Assembly (NCBI GenBank): GCA_001802945.1
Contig: MHAK01000132.1
Coordinates: 1-40,682 of the forward strand
Length of the DNA: 40,682 nt
DNA from: Ignavibacteria bacterium RIFCSPLOWO2_12_FULL_56_21
Lineage (GTDB): Bacteria > Bacteroidota > Ignavibacteria > UBA10030
Reading direction: 5' to 3'
Position 1 is the first letter of the stretch. Each line of letters opens with the position of its first letter. Under the pieces are notes generated by a model. The model was not told where the DNA came from. It made no database searches and saw only the letters and a program-made list of their open reading frames with translations. Positions 17,659-25,185 of the stretch are shown in pieces. Both the position numbers and the translations under genes were made by a program.

Positions 17659-18414
17659 TCACCCCACCATCACTCCTCCGCCATTCACACTCAAGGTAGA
17701 TCCCACCAAATGTATTGAAAACTCGGAGGCCAGGAACAGTACTGCTCCAGCGATATCCTCCGCCGTTGCTGCGCGCCCGTTCGGGATCGTTTTCAGAATG
17801 GCGCGCGATCTTGAAGTGCGGAGTGAGCTCGCGGACATGTCCGTATCGACCCAGCCCGGCGCCACACAATTCGCGAGTATGCCGAACGGAGCAAGTTCAA
17901 CGCCGATTGATTTCGTGAATGCAAACATCGCACCTTTCGATGCGGCATAGTGCGAATGGAATGCTTCGCCCCGCTGTCCGGCCGTGCTGGCGATGTTGAT
18001 GATCCGACCCCATCTTTTCTTCTTCATGATCGGCACCACTTCGTTCGTGAAGAGGAACGTGCCCTTCAGGTTCACGTCGAGCGTCTCGTCCCACTGTTGC
18101 TCCGTCATTTTTCCGATTGCTCCGTACTTCCATATCCCGGCATTGTTTACCAAGATGTCGATCCGGCCGAAGCGCTTCAGTGTTTGCTTGACAGCACTTC
18201 GGACGTCGCTCATCTTTGCGGCATTGGCTTTGAGAGTGAGGCAGTCCGGCCCGAATGAACGGACCTCGCTCGCGACCCTTTCTGCCGCTCCTTTATTAGA
18301 TGCATAGGTCAGTGCAATGTCCGCTCCGACCCGCGCAAGGAGCTCCGCCGTTGCCGCTCCAATTCCCCTCGATCCACCTGTGATAAGCGCTACTTTTCCC
18401 GTCAAATCCATCAT
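17659..18414 (-). CDS. Short-chain dehydrogenase/reductase (FabG-like)
   Basis: A 251-residue cytoplasmic NAD(P)-dependent oxidoreductase of the classical SDR family. The Rossmann motif GGSRGIG is at 13-19, the NNAG motif at 90-93 and the catalytic residues at Ser143, Tyr156 and Lys160 (YAASK), with PGWVDTDM after the active site and the C-terminal SVNGGGVMVG. It resembles 3-oxoacyl-ACP reductases, but no fatty-acid genes are nearby, so the substrate is unknown. AAGGAG 8 nt upstream supports the ATG at 18414. It is transcribed divergently from feoA across a 242-bp spacer and is isolated from the neighbouring copper block by the repeat-flanked pseudogene. Confidence 0.88.
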   Translation of the reverse strand: MMDLTGKVALITGGSRGIGAATAELLARVGADIALTYASNKGAAERVASEVRSFGPDCLTLKANAAKMSDVRSAVKQTLKRFGRIDILVNNAGIWKYGAIGKMTEQQWDETLDVNLKGTFLFTNEVVPIMKKKRWGRIINIASTAGQRGEAFHSHYAASKGAMFAFTKSIGVELAPFGILANCVAPGWVDTDMSASSLRTSRSRAILKTIPNGRAATAEDIAGAVLFLASEFSIHLVGSTLSVNGGGVMVG

Positions 18415-18571
18415 TTTCCAATCTCCTTAAATTTAGAACCATGGCATTGAAGTTGAGCATTTGGTGTGCCGGTTGGAATTCCCGACAGATTTCAAGGACA
18501 TCTTGTCAAAATTAATAATGGTAATTGTTCCTGGAATTGCCGTTTTTTCGTTGTTTTCGCAATCATTTCTC

Positions 18572-18600
18572 TTGACACAGAATCTTAATACGACTAATTT
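18572..18600 (+). promoter_or_regulatory. Promoter of the feo genes
   Basis: TTGACA (18572-18577) and TAATTT (18595-18600) are separated by exactly 17 bp. Transcription would start near 18607, giving a leader of about 50 nt before feoA. Confidence 0.7.
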
Positions 18601-18607
18601 AGTCCTA
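18589..18607. promoter_or_regulatory. Palindromic operator overlapping the feo promoter
   Basis: TACGACTAATTTAGTCCTA is a 19-bp interrupted palindrome centred on 18598. Its core GACTAA-T-TTAGTC (18592-18604) is perfectly symmetric and covers the -10 element and the probable start point. Length, symmetry and TTAG half-site resemble DtxR/IdeR/MntR-type metalloregulator boxes, which repress iron uptake when metal is bound. The cognate repressor is not in the window. Confidence 0.6.
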
Positions 18608-18656
18608 CTTAATCTACGACTCAATTGGTCTTATTATTTGGAAACGATTCCCGATT

Positions 18657-18905
18657 ATGCAAAACGCTGAAGTAATACCGCTTCACAAGGTTCGCAAGGG
18701 CCGACGAGTTCTCGTCGTCCGAGTGCCCGAAGGCAAGACCAGAGCACAATTGATCCGACTTGGCATTCTGAAGGGAGAATTCCTCAAATGCCTCCAACGG
18801 CTCCCGGGCGGAACGATGCTCGTGGAAAAGAACCGCCAGGAAATCGCTATTGGCGCGAGCTTGGCCGGCGCCATCCTTGTCACAGATGCAACGGAAGTCC
18901 TTTGA
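18657..18905 (+). CDS. feoA: FeoA-like ferrous iron transport protein A
   Basis: An 82-residue cytoplasmic SH3-like protein of the FeoA family. It shows the expected pattern: PLHKVRKGRRVLVVRVPEGK, the RLGILKGEFLKCLQRLPGG core and a final beta strand with AIGASLAGAILV. FeoA is thought to support or regulate FeoB-mediated Fe2+ import. It begins the operon at an ATG preceded only by a weak purine tract (GGAAAC) and ends 2 bp before the feoB ATG, so translation is probably coupled. Confidence 0.88.
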   Translation: MQNAEVIPLHKVRKGRRVLVVRVPEGKTRAQLIRLGILKGEFLKCLQRLPGGTMLVEKNRQEIAIGASLAGAILVTDATEVL

Positions 18906-18907
18906 AT

Positions 18908-20809
18908 ATGAGTGAACGACCGCTGACCGGACAGTATCACAGCTCCCCCCACAACCACATTGAAAAGCACCGGCACATTGGTGTGGGAATCGGGGAGGAG
19001 GATGTCGACCGCATCAAGGTTGTCCTCGTCGGCAACCCTAATGTCGGAAAATCCATCTTCTTTAACCACATGTCCGGGCTGTATGTCGACGTGTCGAACT
19101 ATCCCGGCACGACCGTCGAAGTTTCCCGCGGCCGCTTCAACACATTCGACGTTTTCGACACACCCGGCGTTTATGGTATCTCCTCCTTCACCGATGAGGA
19201 GTCAGTCACGCGAGATTGCGTGCTTGAGGCCGACGTTGTGCTCAACATCGTCGATTCCGTCCATTTGGAACGCGACCTGTTTCTCACCCAGCAATTGATC
19301 GACATGGGAAAGAAGACCGCCGTCCTCCTCAACTTCTCCGATGAACTCGAAAAGCAGGGGATTGATGTCGATGCAAAGCTCCTTGCGTCGTATCTCGGTG
19401 TTCCCGTCTTCAACACAACGGCCGTAACCAAGAAAGGGTTCGAGCACATTGAGCAGGCGATTGCGGAGGCCCGGAAGGGGGAGCAGGACCTGACGATCCA
19501 CCGTCGGCTGCACACGATGCTTTCGCGGACCGGATCCGAAGCTGAAGCGTTGTTGATCCTTGAGGGGGACGAGGTCATAGCCCAGCGGCACGGAATTGCA
19601 CCCGGGGAAGACCGGGAGGTCATGTATATCGAGCGCCGCAATCGCGTCAACATTATTATCAATGCGGTCCTCTCCGAGAGGAATCGACGGAAACGTATCG
19701 GCTCGACGTTTGGACGCTGGGCGGTCAATCCGTGGACGGGCGTCCCGATTCTCGCTGTCGTCCTGTACTTCGTCTATCTCTTCGTGGGCGTGCTTATCGC
19801 TCAGGATCTCGTAGGGTTTACCGAAGAAACCCTCGGTCATGGAATTTGGGAGCCGTGGATACAGGGCGTCGTTTCGAACTTCCTCGCGCCGCAATCATGG
19901 TTGTGGACGATCCTGGTGGGCGAGTTCGGCGCGCTCAGCATGACCGTCACCTACCTGCTGTTCCTGCTCCTCCCACTGGTGGTCGCATTCTACCTCGCGT
20001 TGGCGCTGATGGAAGACAGCGGCTATTTACCCCGTCTCGCGACCATGGTCGACCGGAGTCTTAATGCCATTGGACTGAATGGCAGGGCCGTGATTCCACT
20101 TATCCTCGGCTTCGGATGTGTTACGATGGCAACCATCACGACGCGGCTTCTGGAATCGGAGCGGGAAAAGCGGATCGCCACCTCTATTCTGCAGTTCGCC
20201 ATTCCCTGTTCTGCACAGATCGCGGTTGTGGCGGCACTGCTCACCGGCGCCGGTTTTCAGGCCATGGTCATCTACACGGCCACGATCTTCACGGTTTTTG
20301 TCGTGATCGGTACGATCCTGCACAGGGCGCTCCCGGGAGAAACTCCCGCACTTCTCATTGACCTTCCTCCTATGCGGATACCCCGGATCGACAACATCGT
20401 CCGCAAGACCGCTTTCCGGGCGTATCACTTCATGAAGGAAGCGACTCCCTGGTTCTTCGTCGGAGCGCTCGTCGTCGGGATCATGCAGGTGACGGGACTC
20501 CTCACAGTCTGGCAGAACATTCTTGCCCCATTCACCACCGGTTGGCTTCAACTTCCGCGTGAGGCGGCAACCGCGTTCGTTATGGGACTCGTCCGCCGGG
20601 ATTTTGGTGCTGCAGGACTCTACGAGCTGCCGCTGACGCCTGATCAAATCGTGGTCGCGCTCGTCACGATCACGCTGTTCGTTCCCTGTATCGCTTCATT
20701 GATGGTCATGATGAAGGAACGCGGGTCGAAAGAGGCCATGCTCATTTGGTTCGGAACGTGGGTGGGGGCGTTTTTCGTCGGCGGACTTCTGTCGCAACTT
20801 CTTATCTGA
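18908..20809 (+). CDS. feoB: Ferrous iron transporter FeoB
   Basis: A 633-residue inner-membrane Fe2+ transporter with a cytoplasmic G domain. G1 is GNPNVGKS at 42-49, the G2 region is NYPGTTVEVSRG, G3 is DTPG at 84-87 and G4 is NFSD (NxxD). A helical GDI-like region follows. The membrane part contains two gate-type segments (LGFGCVTMAT and FVPCIASLMVMMKE), whose cysteines are the expected metal-pathway positions. It is shorter than the E. coli protein (773 residues) because it lacks the C-terminal extension. The first 24 residues contain five histidines (positions 11, 15, 17, 21, 23), an unusual leader. The ATG at 18908 is 2 bp after the feoA stop, and the next gene starts 2 bp after its stop. 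Confidence 0.95.
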   Translation: MSERPLTGQYHSSPHNHIEKHRHIGVGIGEEDVDRIKVVLVGNPNVGKSIFFNHMSGLYVDVSNYPGTTVEVSRGRFNTFDVFDTPGVYGISSFTDEESVTRDCVLEADVVLNIVDSVHLERDLFLTQQLIDMGKKTAVLLNFSDELEKQGIDVDAKLLASYLGVPVFNTTAVTKKGFEHIEQAIAEARKGEQDLTIHRRLHTMLSRTGSEAEALLILEGDEVIAQRHGIAPGEDREVMYIERRNRVNIIINAVLSERNRRKRIGSTFGRWAVNPWTGVPILAVVLYFVYLFVGVLIAQDLVGFTEETLGHGIWEPWIQGVVSNFLAPQSWLWTILVGEFGALSMTVTYLLFLLLPLVVAFYLALALMEDSGYLPRLATMVDRSLNAIGLNGRAVIPLILGFGCVTMATITTRLLESEREKRIATSILQFAIPCSAQIAVVAALLTGAGFQAMVIYTATIFTVFVVIGTILHRALPGETPALLIDLPPMRIPRIDNIVRKTAFRAYHFMKEATPWFFVGALVVGIMQVTGLLTVWQNILAPFTTGWLQLPREAATAFVMGLVRRDFGAAGLYELPLTPDQIVVALVTITLFVPCIASLMVMMKERGSKEAMLIWFGTWVGAFFVGGLLSQLLI

Positions 20810-20811
20810 CC

Positions 20812-21057
20812 ATGAGTTCAGGGGCTTCCGCAGGGGTCAAAGGAGTAGGTGTCACGCTGGAGGTGCAGCTCCGGTCGGAGTACCGCGTCTGTCCACAGTG
20901 CCATTATGAGCTTACGAATCCCTTCGCAGAACGCTGTCCCCGCTGTCTTACGATCGTGCCGGTGAACGACCCGGGATGCAGCAAATGCGTGCATAGTTCT
21001 GGGTGTCCCGCGTCGAGCGTGAAAAAGCAGGAGCAAGAAAAAAGATTTAAGAATTAA
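20812..21057 (+). CDS. Small cysteine-rich zinc-ribbon protein in the feo operon
   Basis: An 81-residue protein starting 2 bp after feoB, so almost certainly co-translated. Seven cysteines are arranged as CPQC, CPRC and CSKC plus one more five residues on. The first two pairs look like a zinc ribbon; the last group could bind a second metal or an Fe-S cluster. The C-terminus is lysine-rich. Its place is that of the variable third feo gene (feoC in enterobacteria), but no sequence likeness to the winged-helix FeoC is seen. A role as an iron-responsive accessory factor for FeoB is inference. Confidence 0.7.
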   Translation: MSSGASAGVKGVGVTLEVQLRSEYRVCPQCHYELTNPFAERCPRCLTIVPVNDPGCSKCVHSSGCPASSVKKQEQEKRFKN

Positions 21058-21142
21058 GGAGAGAGAGGCGGGCGAAGAAGCACTGCCGCTGTAAAGCTGC
21101 TGCGTTTACTCTAGAAGCCCAGTGCGCCAATACTCAAATAGC

Positions 21143-21190
21143 AAAAAAAGTGCACCATCCGTCCTTCGAGAAAAGTAGCGGATGATGCAC
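21143..21190 (-). terminator. Intrinsic terminator on the minus strand
   Basis: A 12-bp stem with one mismatch (21150-21161 against 21179-21190) and a 17-nt loop is followed on the minus strand immediately by seven T residues (21143-21149). On the plus strand no T-run follows, so the element is directional. Confidence 0.7.
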
Positions 21191-21225
21191 ATTCAAATCC
21201 GGGAACGTCCAGGGGACGCACCCGT
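21143..21225 (-). ncRNA. Candidate minus-strand small RNA between feo genes and porin
   Basis: A promoter (21231-21259) and an intrinsic terminator (21143-21190) on the minus strand define a transcript of about 82 nt with no open reading frame of note. The predicted RNA has a 5' hairpin, in which CGTCC-CCT-GGACG is flanked by GGAA and TTCC, and the 3' terminator hairpin. Flanking protein genes are all on the plus strand, so this would be antisense to the feo-porin read-through transcript. Existence is predicted only from signals. Confidence 0.45.
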
Positions 21226-21230
21226 TCCGC

Positions 21231-21259
21231 AAGATACGGATGCGGTGCGGGTATGTCAA
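21231..21259 (-). promoter_or_regulatory. Minus-strand promoter facing the feo operon
   Basis: TTGACA (21254-21259, minus strand), 17-bp spacer, TATCTT (21231-21236). The -35 box is perfect and the spacing matches the other promoters in this window. Confidence 0.55.
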
Positions 21260-21307
21260 GGTGCGGACGGCCGGGGGTTTCCCACATCACATCACAGGAG
21301 TTTTGCC

Positions 21308-22612
21308 GTGAAATCGTTCCACCGCTTTTTCCTCGTGCTTGCTCTGTCGTCGTTGTCCTCGGTATCGTTAATAGCCCAAACCAGTCCTGATTCCCTCGCG
21401 GAAATCCATCGTCAGATCGATATTCTCACCAAAGAAATAGAAGGCCTGAAGCTTGGCGCCGTCGATGCTCCCGTCTACGAATCGAAGACCGGACTCGGCA
21501 TAGCCGCATCAAAAGTCTATTCGCTGAAGAAGTCGGGAGTCTCTCTCGCCGGTTACGGCGAGATCGTCTACGAAAATTACGGAACGACCCGAGATAACGG
21601 CAGTGCTACGACGACACTGGACAAGATCGACGCGCTGCGGAACATCATCTATGTCGGCTACCGATTCAACGACTGGGTGCTTTTTAATTCCGAGGTAGAG
21701 TTCGAGCATGCCAACACGGCCAAGGGAGGCGAAGCGTCGGTCGAATTCGCCTACATCGACCTGCTCCTGTCTCGGTCGCTGAACATCCGGGCCGGCATGG
21801 TACTCGTTCCGGTCGGCATCATCAACGAGAAGCACGAGCCGCCGACGTTCTACGGAACCCTCCGCCCCAATGTAGAACGCTTGATCATTCCCAGCACATG
21901 GCGAACGAATGGCGCCGGCGTGCATGGCGAGGTTGTGCCGGGTCTGAACTACCGTGCCTACGTCATCGAAGGTCTGCGCATGGCATCCTACACTGCCGGC
22001 GACGGTATCCGTGGCGGAAGGCAGAGCGGCGCAAGTGCCGTGGCCGAGGATCTTGCGGTGACCGGACGCGTTGATTACGCAGGAGTGAACGGAGCGACGT
22101 TCGGCGCAAGTTTCTATGCCGGCAACTCCGGGCAGGGGGCCAAAGACTCAATCGGTAAGGGGATCAACGCCATGACGGCAGTAGCAGCGGTCCACGGTGA
22201 ATACGCCTGGAGGGGGCTGGAAGTGCGCGGCCTGTTTGCGCAGACGACGGTGGATGAAGCAGACCGAGTCGGCGGATACATTCAATGGACAACGAAGAGC
22301 GCGTCGGCGCCGGTAATCGGCTCGACGATGAACGGCTGGTATCTGTCAGCAGGATATGACGTGATGCCCTACCTCATGCCCGGATCATCCCATGTTGTGG
22401 CGCCATATGTCCTCTATGAAAAGTATAACACCCAGGCGGACGTCATAACGGGCAGGAATGCCAGCCCGGCAAATGATCGATCCACATTCGTGGTCGGTCT
22501 GACATGGAAACCACACGCGAATGTTGCTTTCAAGGCCGATTACCGGGACAACAAGAACGGGGCTGGGACGGGGACGGATCAGTGGAATGTGGCGGTGACA
22601 TATCTTTATTGA
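21308..22612 (+). CDS. Outer-membrane porin-like beta-barrel protein
   Basis: A 434-residue exported protein: signal peptide (residues 1 to about 22, ending SLIAQ), a short coiled-coil (SLAEIHRQIDILTKEIEGLKL), then a barrel rich in alternating hydrophobic strands and ending in aromatic-aliphatic residues (VAVTYLY), as outer-membrane proteins do. The segment LNIRAGMVLVPVGIINEKHE plus TFYGTLRPNVERLIIPSTWR is typical of OprO/OprP-like porins. The coiled coil plus barrel also recalls siderophore porins of the LbtU type. The GTG at 21308 has AGGAG 7 nt upstream. It follows the feo genes by 250 bp on the same strand, with no obvious promoter of its own. A role in passage of iron or an electron-shuttle compound is inference. 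Confidence 0.75.
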   Translation: MKSFHRFFLVLALSSLSSVSLIAQTSPDSLAEIHRQIDILTKEIEGLKLGAVDAPVYESKTGLGIAASKVYSLKKSGVSLAGYGEIVYENYGTTRDNGSATTTLDKIDALRNIIYVGYRFNDWVLFNSEVEFEHANTAKGGEASVEFAYIDLLLSRSLNIRAGMVLVPVGIINEKHEPPTFYGTLRPNVERLIIPSTWRTNGAGVHGEVVPGLNYRAYVIEGLRMASYTAGDGIRGGRQSGASAVAEDLAVTGRVDYAGVNGATFGASFYAGNSGQGAKDSIGKGINAMTAVAAVHGEYAWRGLEVRGLFAQTTVDEADRVGGYIQWTTKSASAPVIGSTMNGWYLSAGYDVMPYLMPGSSHVVAPYVLYEKYNTQADVITGRNASPANDRSTFVVGLTWKPHANVAFKADYRDNKNGAGTGTDQWNVAVTYLY

Positions 22613-22787
22613 TGAGGCCATAGTGATTTTGGATTGTGGATTGTCGACCTGCCCGCCGAACGAATGTCAGTGAGGCAGGCGGGTTGCGGATTGGGAAGGG
22701 CAAAGTTACAGAGGGAATGGCGGATTGGAGAGGGGGAGCTTAGGAGATTTCGGATTGTCAATTGTCAATTGCGGATTGGGTAGGGCT
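22613..22787. repeat. Low-complexity GGATTG-type repeat tract
   Basis: GGATTG or GCGGATTGG recurs at least seven times between the porin stop and the FMN-binding gene. An inverted CCTGCCCGCC / GGCAGGCGGG pair (about 22649-22682) lies within it. No gene is seen, and the tract resembles decayed tandem units found elsewhere in the window. Confidence 0.6.
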
Positions 22788-23336
22788 TTGCTAAAGAGCA
22801 CAAAGTTGGCGGCCGCGGCAACGGTGTTGTTCGCAGTCGCTGACACATGTACGGCTCAGGTGAAAATGACGAAAGAAGAAGCGCTCGAGACGTACTTTCC
22901 GGCTGCGCAGATTGAGCGGGCAACGGCATTCCTGACCGACGATCAGGTGCACGAGATCCAACAGAGGTCCAGATCAAGAGTGGAATCGCATGTGCTCACG
23001 TACTACATGGCGCGGAAAGACGGTCGCTTCGTAGGAACGGCCTTCTTTGAGACGCAGACGGTGAGGACAATGCCAGCAACGTACATGGTGATCGTTGATC
23101 CTGATACGACGATCCGAGCCGTAGAGGTCATGGCGTTCTTTGAGCCGGAGGATTATCTGCCGCAGTCGAAATGGCTTGGACAGTTTGCGGCCAAAGGACC
23201 TGCGGACGATCTGTGGCTGAAGCGGGGCATCCAGAACATCAGCGGGGCCTCGCTCACGGCGCAGGCGCTCACGGAAGGCGTACGTCGTTTGCTCGCTTCG
23301 TATCAGATTGTCGTGGCGCCGAAGGTGAGATCGTGA
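22788..23336 (+). CDS. Exported FMN-binding domain protein
   Basis: A 182-residue protein with a signal peptide (LAAAATVLFAVADTCTAQ) and an FMN_bind domain like those of RnfG, NqrC and NosR, which carry covalently bound FMN outside the cytoplasm. The flavinylation site is seen in ISGASLTAQALTEGV (151-165): Ser155 occupies the place usually held by the acceptor threonine of the S/T-G-A-T motif. The start is uncertain: TTG at 22788 with GGGTAGGG just before it gives a proper signal peptide, and no ATG fits. The stop overlaps the next gene's GTG by 3 bp. ApbE, which attaches FMN to such proteins, is encoded two genes downstream. Confidence 0.8.
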   Translation: MLKSTKLAAAATVLFAVADTCTAQVKMTKEEALETYFPAAQIERATAFLTDDQVHEIQQRSRSRVESHVLTYYMARKDGRFVGTAFFETQTVRTMPATYMVIVDPDTTIRAVEVMAFFEPEDYLPQSKWLGQFAAKGPADDLWLKRGIQNISGASLTAQALTEGVRRLLASYQIVVAPKVRS

Positions 23337-23890
23337 AATACATGACCAACGGCGGTTACGAGAATCAGCCCTTGATGCGGCTCACGCTCGGGTTGACGCT
23401 GCTCTTTCTTGTCCTGTTCACGGCAACGAATTTTGAGATGTATTTTTCCCGGATGTCGCTCGACCCGTCATCTGTTGTGACATACTACAACGGGTCTGAA
23501 GAAGAATTTCGTCCGGCCCGGTCGTATCAATCCATGCTCGAAGTCGCCCACAGTCACACGGCCATGATGGCGCTCGTGTTGTTGATGCTCACGCATCTGC
23601 TGATCTTCGCTCCGTTCTCGCGGCCTGCCAAGGTCGCGTTCATCACTTCCGCCTTTGTCTCCGGGATCGTGGATGAAGGGGCCGGATGGCTTGTCCGCTT
23701 TGTCGACCCCTCGTTTGCGTTCCTTAAAGTCGCCGGCTTCGTCGGACTTCAGGCGAGTCTGCTGTTCCTCCTGGGCAATCTGGCGATCTTCCTGCTCAAA
23801 GCACGTGCACGGGAAAAGCAGTTGAGCCGGTTCACGCTGGGGGAAGAGACGGTGGAGGACGTGGAAGAAGAAGAAGAGCAGATGCCGTAG
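23333..23890 (+). CDS. Four-helix inner-membrane protein coupled to the FMN-binding protein
   Basis: A 185-residue polytopic protein with hydrophobic segments at about residues 17-38, 76-95, 100-122 and 128-155, and a strongly acidic C-terminus (EEEEEQMP). His73, His75 and His88 lie in or beside the second helix (HSHTAMMALVLLMLTHLLIF), a spacing compatible with heme or quinone-site ligands, although no known cytochrome family is recognised. The GTG at 23333 overlaps the preceding stop (GTGA) and follows AAGGTGAG, showing translational coupling. An ATG three codons on is an alternative. Its partnership suggests a membrane electron-entry or anchoring subunit for the FMN-binding protein. Confidence 0.65.
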   Translation: MKYMTNGGYENQPLMRLTLGLTLLFLVLFTATNFEMYFSRMSLDPSSVVTYYNGSEEEFRPARSYQSMLEVAHSHTAMMALVLLMLTHLLIFAPFSRPAKVAFITSAFVSGIVDEGAGWLVRFVDPSFAFLKVAGFVGLQASLLFLLGNLAIFLLKARAREKQLSRFTLGEETVEDVEEEEEQMP

Positions 23891-23898
23891 TGAAAGAG

Positions 23899-23925
23899 TG
23901 AATCATGAATATCGAACACGGAACG
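23899..23925 (+). repeat. 27-bp downstream repeat, copy 1
   Basis: The 27 bp from TGAATCATG to GAACACGGAACG match 38046-38072 at 24 positions. Both copies lie at or just after a stop codon. The GAACACGGAAC core also resembles the arms around 2408-2941. Confidence 0.7.
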
Positions 23926-24031
23926 TCCAATGGTGAAGTGCGATCGAATGATCTCTACTCTATAATCTGCACGTATGGAACAGATGAAGTCAAGATTCCT
24001 GCTTCGTACCGTAGACTCATGTTGGCATCAA

Positions 24032-24100
24032 CGACCCCGTAGGGGTCGCACGTTTGTAGACTTTCGTACGACATGCTTTTCCAGAACTCCGTAGGAGTTC
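24032..24100 (+). repeat. Double-palindrome REP-like element before apbE
   Basis: Two perfect 7-bp hairpins with GTA loops, CGACCCC-GTA-GGGGTCG (24032-24048) and GAACTCC-GTA-GGAGTTC (24084-24100), are joined by a spacer containing CGTTTGTAGAC. Both share the CC-GTA-GG core, the layout of dispersed repeats seen in Bacteroidota-type genomes. The second hairpin contains the apbE ribosome-binding site. Confidence 0.85.
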
Positions 24101-24106
24101 AACTTC

Positions 24107-25135
24107 GTGCAAAGCCGAAGAGATTTTATCAAGTCCATATCGCGCGGATCGGCCGGAATTCTGGTCGGAGCAATTGCACCGGCAATGACCCGATCCGGGA
24201 TCCGCACGGAAGCGGCCTATCTCGAGCGCTGCGTCTTCGCAATGGGAACGACGGTGACGATCAGCGCACACGGCGAGAGCCGCGAGCATATTCTGCATGC
24301 GACGTCGTTGGCATTCGACGAGCTCTACAGAATGGACAAGCTACTCAGCGTTTTTCGTGCGGACAGCGACATCTCGCGGCTCAATGGTTCTGCGGGACGA
24401 TACGAGGTGACAATTGATAGCGCAACTGCGCAGGTATTGAGCGAGTCGTCTCGGTTTCACGACATGACGCGAGGTGCGTTCGACATTACAATAGAATCTC
24501 TGATGGAGGCGTGGGGGTTTCGGAACGAGGCCGAGTCCATGCAGGTGGTTTCAGCCGCAGAATTGAAAATGGCCAGGGCCGGAGTAGGCATGCGACATTT
24601 GCAGGTTTTGTCCGGCGGCAGGGCATTTCTCGAAAATGAACATGTAGGCGTGGACCTCGGGGGCATCGCGGTCGGCTTTACCGTCGACCGGATGGGAGCA
24701 ATTCTGCGCCGCGAGGGTGTTTCCTCCGCGCTCATCAATCACAGCGGTGACCTGCTGGCGATTGGGGCACCGCCGGATAGCGACGGATGGCCGGTAGTGG
24801 TGCCGCATCCTTGGAACGTGGCTGAGACTCTAGCCACGTTCATGCTGCGAGACCGCGCGGCCTCCACTTCGACGAACACTCGGACGATTCGAACAGTCGG
24901 CGGAATGCGCGTCGGACACATCCTTAATCCCACAACTGGAGAAAACCCGGAAGGCATCGAAAGTGTCACCGTGCTCGCTCCGAACAGCATCGACGCGGAT
25001 GCTCTCTCCACCGGATTGTTTGTCCGATTCAATAAAAGGGGTGAATGGAGAAATGACGCGCGGGAAGCGATCGTTCTGAGGACAGGCGGAGAAGTGGAGC
25101 GCATCGGCGGGAATCGACACAATGAAGGAATATGA
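24107..25135 (+). CDS. apbE: FAD:protein FMN transferase ApbE
   Basis: A 342-residue exported enzyme that transfers FMN from FAD onto a Ser/Thr of extracytoplasmic flavoproteins. The N-terminus has a twin-arginine signal (SRRDFIK, residues 3-9), suggesting Tat export. Conserved elements follow: AMGTTVTISAHG, FDITIESLMEAWGF, VDLGGIAVGFTVDRM, GDLLAIGAPP, HILNPTTGENP and ADALSTGLFV, the last two being the magnesium and FAD-binding region. Length is typical. Translation starts at a GTG, with GGAG 9 nt upstream lying inside a perfect hairpin. The likely substrate is the FMN-binding protein encoded at 22788-23336. Confidence 0.93.
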   Translation: MQSRRDFIKSISRGSAGILVGAIAPAMTRSGIRTEAAYLERCVFAMGTTVTISAHGESREHILHATSLAFDELYRMDKLLSVFRADSDISRLNGSAGRYEVTIDSATAQVLSESSRFHDMTRGAFDITIESLMEAWGFRNEAESMQVVSAAELKMARAGVGMRHLQVLSGGRAFLENEHVGVDLGGIAVGFTVDRMGAILRREGVSSALINHSGDLLAIGAPPDSDGWPVVVPHPWNVAETLATFMLRDRAASTSTNTRTIRTVGGMRVGHILNPTTGENPEGIESVTVLAPNSIDADALSTGLFVRFNKRGEWRNDAREAIVLRTGGEVERIGGNRHNEGI

Positions 25136-25185
25136 GACCGTACAATCAGAGCACCAAGAACTACTGGCAAATCAAAGGACAGACC

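Noticed and set aside
20027-20647. Minus-strand frame of 206 codons opposite feoB
   Set aside because: Antisense shadow within a gene having all FeoB motifs.
21058-21307. Metabolite riboswitch before the porin gene
   Set aside because: No cobalamin, TPP, FMN or similar box could be matched, and the strong hairpin has its T-run on the minus strand, which fits a minus-strand RNA better.
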